Below are positions 28,206-37,407 of a stretch of DNA of 64,000 bases, piece after piece. The notes below the pieces were generated by a model, which saw only the letters and a list, made by a program, of their open reading frames with translations, had not been told where the DNA came from and searched no databases. This stretch comes from Anaerolineae bacterium (GTDB taxonomy: Bacteria; Chloroflexota; Anaerolineae; Aggregatilineales; Phototrophicaceae). A program made the translations under genes and the position numbers. Location: contig JALHNT010000012.1 in the NCBI GenBank assembly GCA_022843385.1, forward strand, positions 92,839-156,838. Reading direction: 5' to 3'. Numbering within the stretch: position 1 is the stretch's first letter; each line of letters starts with the position of its first letter.

Positions 28206-29474
28206 CTAGCGCGGGACAACCAGCCCCAGCGGCGTGGCGGTGTAATTGGGGAAGACCTGGTCAAGCGCCTCGTTCTTCAGCCGCAGCCGGATGACTTCTG
28301 ACAAGACATCGCGGTAATCGGTGGTGATCGCCAGGTCGCCGTCGTTGAGCTTCTCTGGTGCCAGCGTCGGCCACTTGGCAAAGACCTGCCCGCCCTGGAC
28401 GCCGCCGCCCATCAGGAACATGAAGTTGCCATGCCCGTGATCGGTGCCAGCGCTAGCGTTTTCGGCCACCCGCCGCCCGAATTCGCTCATGGTCACCAGC
28501 GTGATGTTGCCCATAGTGTCCTGCATATCGGCGTAGAAGGCCGCCAACCCCTGCCCCAGGATGCTCAACTGATTGGCGAAGTAACCGCCGGTAGTACCCT
28601 GCTGCTCATGCGTATCCCAGCCGCCCAGGTCAACGCAGGCCACTTCCAGACCCACATCCGACTTGATGAGCTGGGCGATCTGCTGCAAGCCCAGGCCGAA
28701 GCCCTGCTCATCCATCGGATAAGCCGCGCCGTTGCTGGGGTTGTAGCCGCTGGCGCTGATATCCTGAAGCATCCCGACGGTGTCGAAAACCAGTTTGGCC
28801 TGCGAGTCGAGCGCGTCGGCAGGCGCTGCGACGGTGTAAAGCTGGCTCAGGATTTGCTCGGCACGGCGCAGTTCATCCTCGCGCCCTCGCAAGTGAAAGT
28901 CGGCAATCGAGCGCAGCGACAACGGCGAGATGCGCCCCCGTAGCGAGGTCGGCACCATTGCCCCCATGCCGACGGCGCGGAAGGGCGAGTCGTTCTGCCA
29001 GGCGGCTGATTGCAGATGCCGCCCCACCCAGCCGGTGCCGGTGGACTTGTCGCCGGGGGTGCCGTATTCCATGTACTGCATCGCGTCGAAGTGCGAACGC
29101 GATGGGTCAATCGAACCGGTGGCGTGGACGACGGACATGCCGCCGCTGCGATAAATATCCATCAGGGGCGACAGCGCCGGATGGAAACCGAAGTAGCCAT
29201 CGAGGTCGAGCGCCGCGCTGCTGCCGCTGCCCGGCTCGGCCACATGCTGGGTGGGACGGGCATCGTAGTAGGCTGCGCCATCGCCAAACGGCACCACCGC
29301 GCTGATGCCGTCGATCCCACCGCGCAGGAAGATCACCACCAGGATGTCGCCGGGCGTCTGATCCGGTTGGCGGAAGGCCAGGCGCGGCATCCATGAGGGG
29401 AAGAGCGCCTTGCTGACGCCCAATACACTGGCCCCACTCATTGCTTTCAGGAAGTTACGTCGTGTCTGAACCAT
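28206..29474 (-). CDS. DUF1501 family protein with Tat signal
   Basis: 422 residues. The N-terminus QTRRNFLKAMSGASVLGVSK is a twin-arginine signal. The mature part has the DUF1501 pattern (sulfatase/alkaline-phosphatase-like fold): LVVIFLRGGIDGISAVVPFGDGAAYYDARP, GYFGFHPALSPLMDIYRSGGMSVVHATG, VACVDLGGWDTHEQQG, LVTMSEFGRRVAENASAGTDHGHGNFMFLMGGGV. These proteins are exported folded and nearly always stand beside a DUF1800 gene, as here. Function of the pair is not established; a metal-dependent hydrolase is suspected. The pair is separated by a repeat-filled gap. Confidence 0.92.
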   Translation of the reverse strand: MVQTRRNFLKAMSGASVLGVSKALFPSWMPRLAFRQPDQTPGDILVVIFLRGGIDGISAVVPFGDGAAYYDARPTQHVAEPGSGSSAALDLDGYFGFHPALSPLMDIYRSGGMSVVHATGSIDPSRSHFDAMQYMEYGTPGDKSTGTGWVGRHLQSAAWQNDSPFRAVGMGAMVPTSLRGRISPLSLRSIADFHLRGREDELRRAEQILSQLYTVAAPADALDSQAKLVFDTVGMLQDISASGYNPSNGAAYPMDEQGFGLGLQQIAQLIKSDVGLEVACVDLGGWDTHEQQGTTGGYFANQLSILGQGLAAFYADMQDTMGNITLVTMSEFGRRVAENASAGTDHGHGNFMFLMGGGVQGGQVFAKWPTLAPEKLNDGDLAITTDYRDVLSEVIRLRLKNEALDQVFPNYTATPLGLVVPR

Positions 29475-29545
29475 CTTGAGTCCTTTTCTCGTTACTCGGT
29501 GCTCATTACGAATGCCTGGAGCGTGTTATCAGCTTTGCCACCATA

Positions 29546-29732
29546 TGCCCTCATCCCAAACCCTCTTTCTGAAATAGGGCTTTCATCCAGGTGTTTGCCG
29601 CAGAGGGGTTAACCCCTCTGCTAACCTATTTCTCGCAAGCCCACTAAAGGGGCTGCATTCCCAGAGTTTCCGCTTCAGCGCCTTTAGTGCGCTTACCGAC
29701 TTCCCGTAGCTGGGTGGCTTTAGCCCCCAGCG
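29546..29732. repeat. Composite hairpin repeat, 'empty' copy
   Basis: Left flank CTGAAATAGGGCTTTCATCC (29569-), then a closed 22-bp palindrome made of GCAGAGGGGTT and AACCCCTCTGC (29600-29621), then AAGCCCACTAAAGGGGCT, AGCGCCTTTAGTGCGCT and GCTGGGTGGCTTTAGCCCCC. It aligns over both flanks with 12933-13232, but the 123-base insert with the double hairpin is absent. A CCCTCATCCC fragment of the C-rich repeat family precedes it. It occupies the gap between the DUF1800 and DUF1501 genes; a frame through it is not a gene. Confidence 0.88.
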
Positions 29733-29780
29733 GAAGGTCACGAAGCAGAGGGTGATGGCTGTAAAACGGCATAACACACC

Positions 29781-31280
29781 CTAGCGCCACTGGTACATCG
29801 GTGAACTGAGCATCAGGCCGTACAGGGTGGCAAACTTCTGGGCGAACAGGAGCGGCGTGACCGGTTGCGATTCGTCGCCGGCGTCATCAGTCAGGTATTG
29901 GATGAAGGTCGTCCGCGCCGGGCTGTTGAGCGCTACGCCGAAGACCTGTGTCGCCACCGCATCCACCAGTTCGCCGACCGTTTGCGGATCGCCTACGCGC
30001 TGGCGGATGACCGTATCCATGCCGCTTTCGGCCTCGCTGTAGGCTTTGTGGGTCAGATCCATCGCCACATTCCAGCGCGCCAGCAGTCCGCCCGAATTGA
30101 TCCAGGCAGCCGCCACATCCGGGTAACCATCGGGCGGTTTCCAGCCGAAGGGTGGCTGTGCCAGGTCTTCCAGCATCCCATACACCACCCACTCATAGCG
30201 GAAGGTTGTTCCAGTGGCCCGCAGTGCGCCGTAGAAGAAATCCAGCGGACGGCGCAGCTTTTGCCCGGCAGAGGCCATGAACTCCGGTGATTGGAACAAC
30301 GCCCGGAGGACGGGTTTGATCTCGCCCTGGTTCTCGATCCACACCTGGGTCAGCCGATCCACCAGTTCAGCCGGTGGCCGGTCGCTGACGAAGCGGCGGC
30401 ACAACAGATAACAGGTGTAATGCGCCGTCGAGGGATGGGTGATGACAACCGTCAGCAGATGCAGGCCGTCTTCGATGCCGCGCCCGGCGGGGAAGCGATG
30501 CCCCAGGATGGTCTTCTCGCCGTCGTCGTGCATGGTCTTGTCGAAGAAGAAGCCGGTAGCAGTCTCATCGCGGATCGTCCAGCCGGTCAGCGCCCGCGCC
30601 GCTTCTTTGACATCGGCCTCAGTATAGCCGCCATCCACACCCAGCGTGTGCAGTTCCAGCAGCTCGCGGGCATAGTTCTCGTTAGGATGATCCTTGTCGC
30701 TGTAGGCCTGGTCGAGATAATCGAGCATGACCGGGCTTTGCGCCGTGCCGATGACCAGATCACGGAAGTTACCCAGCGCGTGTTTGCGGATGACCTCGCG
30801 GTTCATCATCAGCAGACCCAGACCGCGATCATCCACCGGGATGTTGAAGTGATCGCTCCAGAACTCGACCATCCGCTCGTAGAGCTGGCGCTTGCTGTGA
30901 ACGGCGCGGGCAATCGTCCCGGCGATCAGGGCTTCGCCCGCCCGTCCGCCGAAACCATCCAGTTGCGCCGCTTCAGCCCGGCTCATGGAGAGAATCGGCA
31001 TCTCGGTCAGGATGGCATCCATGTCAGAATCGTCGATGGACTCAGGATTAAGCTGTTCGTCAAGGTAGGCTTCCAACCCGATCTCCCGCGCATGAGCCAC
31101 ATCCTCCGGTCGTGGGCCGTAGGTGAGGCGGTTGAGCAGGTGCAGCGTCGGGTCGCTGGCGGCGGGCAGTTGTTCCGAAGCCTGAACCAGCCACGTCTGG
31201 TTCGCCAGGGTGAAGCCCAGCGTCGCCCCGGTGGCTGCCCCGCCCGCCAACTTCAAAAATCCGCGTCGTGATGTTTGCAT
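29781..31280 (-). CDS. DUF1800 family protein with Tat signal
   Basis: 499 residues from the ATG at 31280, with GGAGG ten bases upstream. Twin-arginine signal TSRRGFLKLAGGAATGATLG. DUF1800 signatures: LNRLTYGPRPEDVAHAREIGLEAYLDEQL near the mature N-terminus, MVEFWSDHFNIP, SPVMLDYLDQAYSDKDHPNENYARELLELHTLGVDGGYTEADVKEAARALTGW, and C-terminal FGWKPPDGYPDVAAAWINSGGLLARWN. It is the usual partner of DUF1501 and is exported through Tat. It is the upstream gene of the pair. Biochemical function unknown. Confidence 0.93.
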   Translation of the reverse strand: MQTSRRGFLKLAGGAATGATLGFTLANQTWLVQASEQLPAASDPTLHLLNRLTYGPRPEDVAHAREIGLEAYLDEQLNPESIDDSDMDAILTEMPILSMSRAEAAQLDGFGGRAGEALIAGTIARAVHSKRQLYERMVEFWSDHFNIPVDDRGLGLLMMNREVIRKHALGNFRDLVIGTAQSPVMLDYLDQAYSDKDHPNENYARELLELHTLGVDGGYTEADVKEAARALTGWTIRDETATGFFFDKTMHDDGEKTILGHRFPAGRGIEDGLHLLTVVITHPSTAHYTCYLLCRRFVSDRPPAELVDRLTQVWIENQGEIKPVLRALFQSPEFMASAGQKLRRPLDFFYGALRATGTTFRYEWVVYGMLEDLAQPPFGWKPPDGYPDVAAAWINSGGLLARWNVAMDLTHKAYSEAESGMDTVIRQRVGDPQTVGELVDAVATQVFGVALNSPARTTFIQYLTDDAGDESQPVTPLLFAQKFATLYGLMLSSPMYQWR

Positions 31281-31367
31281 ACACTCTATTCCTCCGGTTT
31301 CGCGCATGATGCGCGTGCTGCCGTTATGCTTACCTTAACCGGCATTTTCACGCCAGGTTTGACGAAG

Positions 31368-31397
31368 TTGTGACGATCTCGTCAAAACTCGTATAAT
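31368..31397 (+). promoter_or_regulatory. Predicted sigma70-type promoter of the deaminase gene
   Basis: TTGTGA (31368-31373), 18-base spacer, consensus TATAAT (31392-31397). The deaminase ATG is 38 bases further on. The -10 is perfect, the -35 is weak. Confidence 0.5.
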
Positions 31398-31434
31398 CGA
31401 GCGAGGACAGCTTCATATTGACAGGGATATTGCC

Positions 31435-32037
31435 ATGGACTTCACCATTTCGCTGCCCGACTGGGCCATTGAAGAGAATCAACGGCTGCCGCGCGTGATG
31501 CCGACAATTGAAGAACGAATGCGCCACGTCATCCGCTTTTCGCGCCTGAATTACGAACACAAGACTGGCGGGCCATTCGCCGCCGGGGTGTTTGAGCGCG
31601 ACACCGGCAAGCTGGTCGTGATCGGCGTCAACCGCGTTGTGCCATCCAACTGTTCCTCGGCTCATGCCGAAGTCGTCACACTGTCGCTGGCACAGGAGAT
31701 TCTGGGCAACTGGGATCTGGGGGCGGCGGAATTCCCGGTCTATCAACTCGTGGTGAACTGGCGTCCCTGCGTCATGTGCTACGGCTCGGTCATCTGGTCG
31801 GGGGTCAAGTCGCTGGTGATCGCCGGCAGCGGCCCGGAACTGGAGCAGATCACCGGCTTTGATGAAGGCCCGATTCACCCGGAATGGGATGTTGAACTGG
31901 CGAAGCGCGGCATCGACGTGACCAACAATGTGCTGCGCGAAGAAGCGCTGGAAGTCTACCGCGCCTTCGCCGCTAGCGGTGCGTTGGTGTATAACGCCGG
32001 CGGGGGTGGCCGCAGCAAACTGGTGGATGAGGGATAA
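31435..32037 (+). CDS. Cytidine/deoxycytidylate deaminase-fold nucleoside deaminase
   Basis: 200 residues. The zinc site of the CDA superfamily is complete: His77-Ala-Glu79 (SSAHAEVVTL; Glu is the proton shuttle) and Pro111-Cys112-x-x-Cys115 (WRPCVMCYGSVIWSG). The sequence resembles guanine/tRNA-adenosine-type deaminases more than small free cytidine deaminases, but it has a long N-terminal region and a C-terminal extension (DVTNNVLREEALEVYRAFAASGALVYN). It acts in the cytoplasm on a base or nucleoside; the substrate is unknown. Single gene with its own promoter. Confidence 0.85.
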   Translation: MDFTISLPDWAIEENQRLPRVMPTIEERMRHVIRFSRLNYEHKTGGPFAAGVFERDTGKLVVIGVNRVVPSNCSSAHAEVVTLSLAQEILGNWDLGAAEFPVYQLVVNWRPCVMCYGSVIWSGVKSLVIAGSGPELEQITGFDEGPIHPEWDVELAKRGIDVTNNVLREEALEVYRAFAASGALVYNAGGGGRSKLVDEG

Positions 32038-32136
32038 GGTTGGTTGAAATCGGTTATAATGCACGCTGAAGTTCAGCGAGCGATTGGCGAATCTCCCACT
32101 CGATTAAACTGGCTTCGATAAGGAGCAACATTCCCG

Positions 32137-33117
32137 ATGACACTGCCGACACCATCCGCATCTCCCAGCGCAGCACTACAAGCGGCAGCCGGGGCGCTGC
32201 GGGAACAGACAGGGCGCATCCTGGTAGGTCAGGAAGCGGTGATCGAACTGCTGCTGGTGGCGCTGTTCACGCGCGGCCACGTGCTGCTGGAAGGCGTCCC
32301 CGGCACGGCCAAGACGCTGATGGCGAAGACGTTGGCGGCGCTGGTGCAGGCCGAGTTCCGCCGCATCCAGTTCACCCCCGATCTGATGCCATCGGATGTG
32401 GTCGGCACGGTCGTGTTCGATATGCAGACCAGCCGCTTCAACCTGAAGCGCGGCCCGATCTTCTCGCAGTTGGTGCTGGCCGACGAAATCAACCGCGCCC
32501 CGGCCAAGACCCAGGCCGCGCTGCTGGAGGCGATGGAAGAACGACAGGTCAGTCTGGAAGGCAAGACCATGCCGCTGCCCGACCCCTTCATGGTCATCGC
32601 CACCCAGAACCCAGTCGAAATGGATGGCACCTATCCCCTGCCTGAAGCGCAATTGGATCGCTTTCTGTTCAAGATCAAAGTCGGTTATCTCGATCAGCCA
32701 CAGGAGACTGAAGTGCTGCGGCGGTATCATCAGGGCTTCGATGCCCATGATCTCCCGGCTGCCGGTTTGACGCCGGTCATTCACCCCGATCAGTTGGCGC
32801 AGATCCGCCAGATCATCCAGACGGTCACGGTGGAAGAAGGTCTGCTGCGCTACATCGCCGCCATCACCGACGCCACCCGTCGCAGCCCGGATCTGGCGCT
32901 GGGGGCCAGCACCCGCGCCGGCGTCGCCCTGCTGCTGGCTTCAAAGACAATGGCCGCGCTGCGCGGACGCGATTACGTCTCGCCCGATGATGTCAAATAT
33001 CTGGTGCCGCCGGTGCTGCGCCACCGCATCATCCTGCGCCCGGAGGCCGAGGTCGAAGGGCTGGATGCCGACGCCGTCTTCCGCCGCCTGCTGGCGAAGG
33101 TCGAAGTGCCGCGCTGA
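32137..33117 (+). CDS. MoxR family AAA ATPase
   Basis: 326 residues; AAGGAG eleven bases before the ATG. Walker A in [18 protein letters not shown], Walker [24 protein letters not shown], sensor region [26 protein letters not shown], and the C-terminal lid domain with [21 protein letters not shown]. MoxR ATPases act as chaperones with von Willebrand/DUF58 proteins. The DUF58 gene follows on the same strand but is separated by 292 bases that contain a dispersed hairpin repeat. Confidence 0.93.
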   Translation: MTLPTPSASPSAALQAAAGALREQTGRILVGQEAVIELLLVALFTRGHVLLEGVPGTAKTLMAKTLAALVQAEFRRIQFTPDLMPSDVVGTVVFDMQTSRFNLKRGPIFSQLVLADEINRAPAKTQAALLEAMEERQVSLEGKTMPLPDPFMVIATQNPVEMDGTYPLPEAQLDRFLFKIKVGYLDQPQETEVLRRYHQGFDAHDLPAAGLTPVIHPDQLAQIRQIIQTVTVEEGLLRYIAAITDATRRSPDLALGASTRAGVALLLASKTMAALRGRDYVSPDDVKYLVPPVLRHRIILRPEAEVEGLDADAVFRRLLAKVEVPR

Positions 33118-33218
33118 TGGGCGGGATGACTCACTCTCCCCACCAGATGCTTCAACATCCGGCTGTCGCAAGGAGCAGCGCCCGCAAGGCGTTCATCAGA
33201 GGGTGTTATGCCTGGTAT

Positions 33219-33323
33219 GCCCTCATCCTCCCAGCCCCTTCTCCCGCTGGGAGAAGAAGAGCCGTCGCGAACGACTCGTTTTTGAGCCCCTCTCCCACAG
33301 GGAGAGGGGTTTGGGGTGAGGGC
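33219..33323. repeat. CCCTCATCC...GGTGAGGGC dispersed hairpin repeat, copy 3
   Basis: Two stems, CTTCTCCCgctGGGAGAAG and CCCCTCTCCCacaGGGAGAGGGG, inside outer arms GCCCTCA/TGAGGGC. It lies between the MoxR and DUF58 genes and belongs to the family at 8924 and 9886. No gene is present in 33118-33409. Confidence 0.8.
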
Positions 33324-33409
33324 AATACGAGAGCGAAGTTCATCACACGCGCTGCAAACGGGTACACGGTGGTGGGGATGTGGCATGAGCCACCCCTGGA
33401 GTGCGCCTC

Positions 33410-34789
33410 ATGCTGACGCTGCGCTGGTACGCGCTGGCGCTGGCGATCCCGGCGCTGCTGCTGCTGACGGTCTTCTTCCCGGCGCTGCTGCTGCTGGCGC
33501 TGATCGCTGGGCTGGGGCTGATCCTACTGACCGTCATTGACCATCGAGCGGCCGGGACCGCCGAGCAGTTCCGGCTGACGCGCCAGCACGACCACAAGCT
33601 ATCGCTGGGGGTCGCCAATCCGGTGCGGCTGGAGATCGAGTCGCGGGCGCTGCGTCCGCTGTCACTGACGATTAAGGATGAGCCACCGCTGGGATTTGTG
33701 GTGGTGGATAGGCTGCGTCTAATGGATGAGGCCGAAGCCGGCGGTGCGCCGACCCCGCTGACGCAGGTGCCGCTGGCTCCGCGTGAGACGATCCTGCTGC
33801 GCTATCATGTGCGCCCGGTCAAGCGCGGCGATTATCAGTTCGGCCATATCAACCTGCGCTGGACGGGGCCGCTGGGGCTGTTCACGCGGCAGGCGACGGT
33901 GAAAGCCGATACGCCAGTCAAGGTCTACCCCAACATCTACGAAATCCGGCGCTACGAGCTGCTGGTGCGGCGCGATCAACTGACCGAGATGGGTGTCAAG
34001 TCGGTGCGGCAGCGCGGCGAGGGGACGGCCTTCGAGAGCCTGCGCGATTACACACCGGATGATCCCTATCATGTCATCAACTGGAAGGCGACGGCGCGGC
34101 GCGGCAAGCCGATCAGCACCGATTACGAGCCTGAACGCAGCCAGCGGGTGGTGATATTGATTGATGTCGGGCGCATGATGCGCAGCGCCATCCGCGTCGA
34201 TGATCCGGGTGGCGCAGCCTGGAGTATGGCGAAGGTCGATTTTGTGCTGAACAGTGTGCTGCTACTCAGTTATGTCGCCAGCCGCAAGGGCGATCAGGTG
34301 GGGCTGCTGGTGTTCGCCGATCAGGTCAAGGCGTATCTGCCGCCAGAGCCGGGCGCGGCCCATTTCCAGAAACTGCTGGATACGATGTACGCGCTGGGCA
34401 GCGAGGCCGTCGAAGCCGATTATGGCCGGGCCATCACCTATCTGAAGGCGCGACAGAAGAAACGGTCGCTGGTGGTGCTGTTCACCGATCTGAGCGGGGC
34501 GCGCGCCTCCGAGACGCTGCTGACGCACATGCCGCGTCTGGCACCCCATCATGTCCCGCTGCTGGTGACGATCCGCGATCCAATGCTGGACAGCGAAGCC
34601 CGCCAGCGCCCGGAGCAGCCAGCAGCGGTCTATCAGCGGGCGGTGGCCGAGCAGTTGATCGACGAGCGCCGGCTGCTGCTGGATAAGCTGGGGCGGCGCG
34701 GTGTGCTGACGTTGGATGTCGATGCGGCGCATCTCTCGGTGGATGTGGTCAACCGCTATTTGCAGCTCAAGGGGCGGGCGCTGATTTAA
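33410..34789 (+). CDS. DUF58 domain-containing protein (vWA-like)
   Basis: 459 residues from the ATG at 33410 with GGAG eight bases upstream. Two adjacent membrane segments at residues about 5-45 (WYALALAIPALLLLTVFFPALLLLALIAGLGLILLTVI). A beta-rich domain follows, then the DUF58 core GEGTAFESLRDYTPDDPYHVINWKATARRGKPISTDYEPERSQRVVILIDVGRMM with a MIDAS-like DxG pattern, and a vWA-like C-terminal half (VVLFTDLSGARASETLL). It probably forms a membrane-linked module with the MoxR ATPase. Its process, such as envelope or macromolecular assembly, is not fixed. Confidence 0.9.
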   Translation: MLTLRWYALALAIPALLLLTVFFPALLLLALIAGLGLILLTVIDHRAAGTAEQFRLTRQHDHKLSLGVANPVRLEIESRALRPLSLTIKDEPPLGFVVVDRLRLMDEAEAGGAPTPLTQVPLAPRETILLRYHVRPVKRGDYQFGHINLRWTGPLGLFTRQATVKADTPVKVYPNIYEIRRYELLVRRDQLTEMGVKSVRQRGEGTAFESLRDYTPDDPYHVINWKATARRGKPISTDYEPERSQRVVILIDVGRMMRSAIRVDDPGGAAWSMAKVDFVLNSVLLLSYVASRKGDQVGLLVFADQVKAYLPPEPGAAHFQKLLDTMYALGSEAVEADYGRAITYLKARQKKRSLVVLFTDLSGARASETLLTHMPRLAPHHVPLLVTIRDPMLDSEARQRPEQPAAVYQRAVAEQLIDERRLLLDKLGRRGVLTLDVDAAHLSVDVVNRYLQLKGRALI

Positions 34790-34819
34790 CCCTGGCCGCG
34801 AAAAGACGAAGAAGAATTG

Positions 34820-35060
34820 AACCACAGCGTGACGATGACTTGGCGACACACCGAGCGATGAAAATCTCAGCGCCAAGAAGAAGAATTGAACCACAGAGAC
34901 ACAGAGAACACAGAGAGAGAGAAATCAGAGGTCTTTTCCTTTCAACTGAGCACTTTCAACTTTGAACTTTTGGAGCTGGACACAGAGGACACGGAGATAA
35001 CCAGCCGAGGTCTTTCACTTTGAACTTAGCACTTTTCACTTAGCACTTTCAACTTTCTGA
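34820..35060. repeat. Dispersed CACAGAG and ACTTTCAAC low-complexity repeats
   Basis: Two related blocks of AGAAGAATTGAACCACAG, a run of ACACAGAGAACACAGAGAGA, another CACAGAGGACACGGAG, and repeated TTCAACTTTGAACTTT and ACTTTTCACTTAGCACTTTC units. It fills the 295-base gap before the peroxiredoxin gene. Similar CACAGAG sequence is at 3215-3272. Confidence 0.75.
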
Positions 35061-35084
35061 GGGACATCACGAAAGGATTGGCTC

Positions 35085-35546
35085 ATGCCCACCATCGGCG
35101 AGACCGCGCCGGATTTTGAACTGCTGAACCAGGATGGCAAGTCCATCCGCCTGAGCGCCTATCGCGGCAGGAAAGTGATCCTGTTCGCCTTCCCCCAGGC
35201 GTTCACCCCCGGCTGTGATGCCCAGGCCTGCGGCTTCCGTGACCAACTGCCGCAAATCGAAGCCAACGGCGCGGTGGTACTGGGGGTCAGCCCGGATAAA
35301 CCGGAGACGCTCAAGCGCTGGAAAGCCGAGCGCCAACTGCAATATGACCTGCTCTCCGACCCGGAGCATCAGACCCTGGAACGCTGGAATGCCTGGGGCA
35401 AATCGTTATTCGGGCTGCTGACGCTGCCGCGCACCAATCGCTCGTACTGGGTGATTGATGAGCAAGGGATGGTGATCGATGCCCAGCTAGGCATCAGTCC
35501 GGGCGAGAGCGTCCGGCGGGCGCTGCAAGCAGTTGGACAAGCCTGA
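35085..35546 (+). CDS. Thioredoxin-dependent peroxiredoxin, BCP/PrxQ type
   Basis: 153 residues; AAAGGA seven bases before the ATG. It has the Prx active-site segment FPQAFTPGCDAQACGFRD with peroxidatic Cys44 and a second Cys49 five residues later, the arrangement of atypical 2-Cys BCP/PrxQ enzymes. Thr41 and the C-terminal region with Arg are kept (TLPRTNRSYWVIDEQGMV). It reduces H2O2 and organic hydroperoxides in the cytoplasm, recycled by thioredoxin. The residue after the peroxidatic Cys is Asp instead of the usual Thr. Length is normal for the family. Confidence 0.9.
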   Translation: MPTIGETAPDFELLNQDGKSIRLSAYRGRKVILFAFPQAFTPGCDAQACGFRDQLPQIEANGAVVLGVSPDKPETLKRWKAERQLQYDLLSDPEHQTLERWNAWGKSLFGLLTLPRTNRSYWVIDEQGMVIDAQLGISPGESVRRALQAVGQA

Positions 35547-35568
35547 AGCACAGAAAGGATAACAGCCG

Positions 35569-36117
35569 ATGATGATGGAAAGGGTACGGACAATCCTGCT
35601 GGTGCTGGCAGTGGTCGGCATCGTGGCGGTGATATTGCTGATCGAACGGCGCGAGACGGCCGTCATTCAACCGCCGGTGCAATCAGGCGTGACGACGCCG
35701 GTCGCCCCAGCCGATCTAGAAGTGGTGACGGGGCAGTTGGTGTTCGTCCCGGCCTACGCGGCAGTCGGTTGGCTGGATGCCAACAACACCATTCGCCTGA
35801 CGGCCACGCTGGCGATCCACAATGCCGACCTGACCCATCCGATTGTCATTCGCTCGGTGCGCTATTACGATACCGCCGGGGTGCTGGTGCGCGAATTTGT
35901 TGAGACTCCGGTGCAGCTCCCGCCGCTGGCGACCACCGGCTTCGTCGTCCCGGCCACCGATGACGAGGCCGGCTGGGGGACGAACTTTCTGGTGGAGTGG
36001 AGCGCGGCCACTTCGGTCTATGAGCCGGTGATCGAGGCCGTCATGGTCAGCCAGCGCGGCAGCGAGGGCATCTCGTTCATCAGTCCGGGGCGCGTCCTGA
36101 CCGAGCAGCGCCCATAA
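35569..36117 (+). CDS. DUF3124 domain-containing membrane-anchored protein
   Basis: 182 residues; the first of three tandem ATGs has AAGGA nine bases upstream. N-terminal anchor at residues about 7-25 (TILLVLAVVGIVAVILLI). The body matches DUF3124: LVFVPAYAAVGWLDANNTIRLTATLAIHNADLTHPIVIRSVRYYDTAG, LPPLATTGFVVPATDDEAGWGTNFLVEWSA and IEAVMVSQRGSEGISFISPGRV. It is a beta-rich extracytoplasmic domain of unknown function. It lies 22 bases after the peroxiredoxin gene, so the two are probably cotranscribed. Confidence 0.88.
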   Translation: MMMERVRTILLVLAVVGIVAVILLIERRETAVIQPPVQSGVTTPVAPADLEVVTGQLVFVPAYAAVGWLDANNTIRLTATLAIHNADLTHPIVIRSVRYYDTAGVLVREFVETPVQLPPLATTGFVVPATDDEAGWGTNFLVEWSAATSVYEPVIEAVMVSQRGSEGISFISPGRVLTEQRP

Positions 36118-36340
36118 GCAGTCGGGCAAGCAAACAACGCCGATTGTCCATCATGACTCAGACTCGCCTGCCCTTTTCATGGGAAGCGTGATGGTTAAGG
36201 CAGGGAGCAACGCTCGTTCAGGAAAATATTGTTACCGAAGGTTGCTGTGAAGGGCGCAACATTTTTCTGGAATGGCCCGAGAGACCTCGGCTTGAGGTGT
36301 ACCCATCCCTATCAGTCGGTGTCAAAGAGTCTCACTTCAA

Positions 36341-36949
36341 TCACTCCGACACCTGCTCGGTTTCGGCGGTCTGGTCGGCCAGCCATTCACGGCGTAGGAT
36401 TGAATAGCACACCAGGTCATCGGCTTTACCGCGCAGCCAGGTGAATTCACGCCGCAGTCCTTCACGCTTCATGCCTATCTTACCCAGGACGCGGATCGAG
36501 CCGGCGTTATCAGGCAGGACGAGGGCACCAACACGGTTGAGCCGGAGGTCGCGGAAGGCATAGCGCAGCACCGTCTGAGCCGCTTCGGTGGCATAACCCT
36601 TGCTCCAGTAGCGGCGGTTGAGGGCGTAGCCCAGGTCGGCGCGCTGATCGCCGGGGTGGTAATGGCTGAGGCCGATGCGACCGATCATCTTGTGATCGGC
36701 ACGGTGTTCGATGGCCCAATCCCAGAGGGTATGCATGGCGTATTCGTGCAGCACCTGACGGATGTCGGCAAGGCTGGCATCGAGCGAAGCCAACGGCTGC
36801 CATAATCCGGCATGGGCCACGTCCTGGTCAGATGCGTATTCGTACATATCCACGGCGTCATCCAGCCGCAGCGGACGCAGCAGCAGCCGGCTGGTTTCCA
36901 ACAGCGGCAGCGGCTTGACAGGCGAGTCGGACGGCAGGACAGGTTCCAT
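36341..36949 (-). CDS. GNAT N-acetyltransferase, RimJ/RimL type
   Basis: 202 residues. RimJ/RimL pattern: LLETSRLLLRPLRLDDAVDMYEYASDQDV at the N-terminus, MIGRIGLSHYHPGDQRADLGYALNRRYWSKGYATEAAQTVLRYAF (acetyl-CoA-binding motif A with the W-x-KGYATEA signature) and LPDNAGSIRVLGKIGMKREG. These enzymes acetylate protein N-termini or small amines. It has no clear ribosome site. A heptamer repeat lies just upstream. Isolated gene. Confidence 0.88.
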   Translation of the reverse strand: MEPVLPSDSPVKPLPLLETSRLLLRPLRLDDAVDMYEYASDQDVAHAGLWQPLASLDASLADIRQVLHEYAMHTLWDWAIEHRADHKMIGRIGLSHYHPGDQRADLGYALNRRYWSKGYATEAAQTVLRYAFRDLRLNRVGALVLPDNAGSIRVLGKIGMKREGLRREFTWLRGKADDLVCYSILRREWLADQTAETEQVSE

Positions 36950-37407
36950 AGGGCAGTTTTTAGTTCATAGTTGTTGGTTACTGGTTGTTAGTTCCTGGTT
37001 CAGATCAGGTCTGCGCGTGACGTTCATCTTCTTTAAGGCCAATCCAGAACAATGTCTCGCCCATATCCATAGATTTTCTCCCGTAGGGCGCAACGTATTA
37101 CGCACCCTTACACGGCAATTCGGTTGACCACTGGGAGCATTATTTTCTTTGGAATAGTCTAAGACCGACTGAGACCGTTTTTTGCAGACGCCGATTGAAG
37201 GCATGGGTAGTAGTCATCCCGCGCTGGTTGTATGGTAGCACAAAGTTGGCTGCGTCCGCACGTCAGGGCGACTGTGCCCGGAAGGCTCAAAGCCCTGAGT
37301 GCAGGGCGGGCAACTGGATAGACCTGCATTCAATCTTTGTGCTTTTGTCTGATGATTGCAGTGTACACTGGCGGTAATGATGAGTCGATGTGTGTGAGGA
37401 TGGAACG
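36950..37407. other. Repeat-bearing intergenic region upstream of the CpaF gene
   Basis: 458 bases. It contains heptamer repeats TAGTTCATAGTTGTTGGTTA (36960-37003), a hairpin GTAGGGCGC...GCACCCTTAC (37083-37111) of the type common in dispersed repeats, and no convincing gene. The ribosome site GAGG of the CpaF gene lies at its right end; I see no strong promoter. Confidence 0.6.

Noticed and set aside
29583..29777. Minus-strand frame of 64 codons between DUF1501 and DUF1800
   Set aside because: Made of the 'empty' composite repeat with its flanking hairpins; no independent coding evidence.
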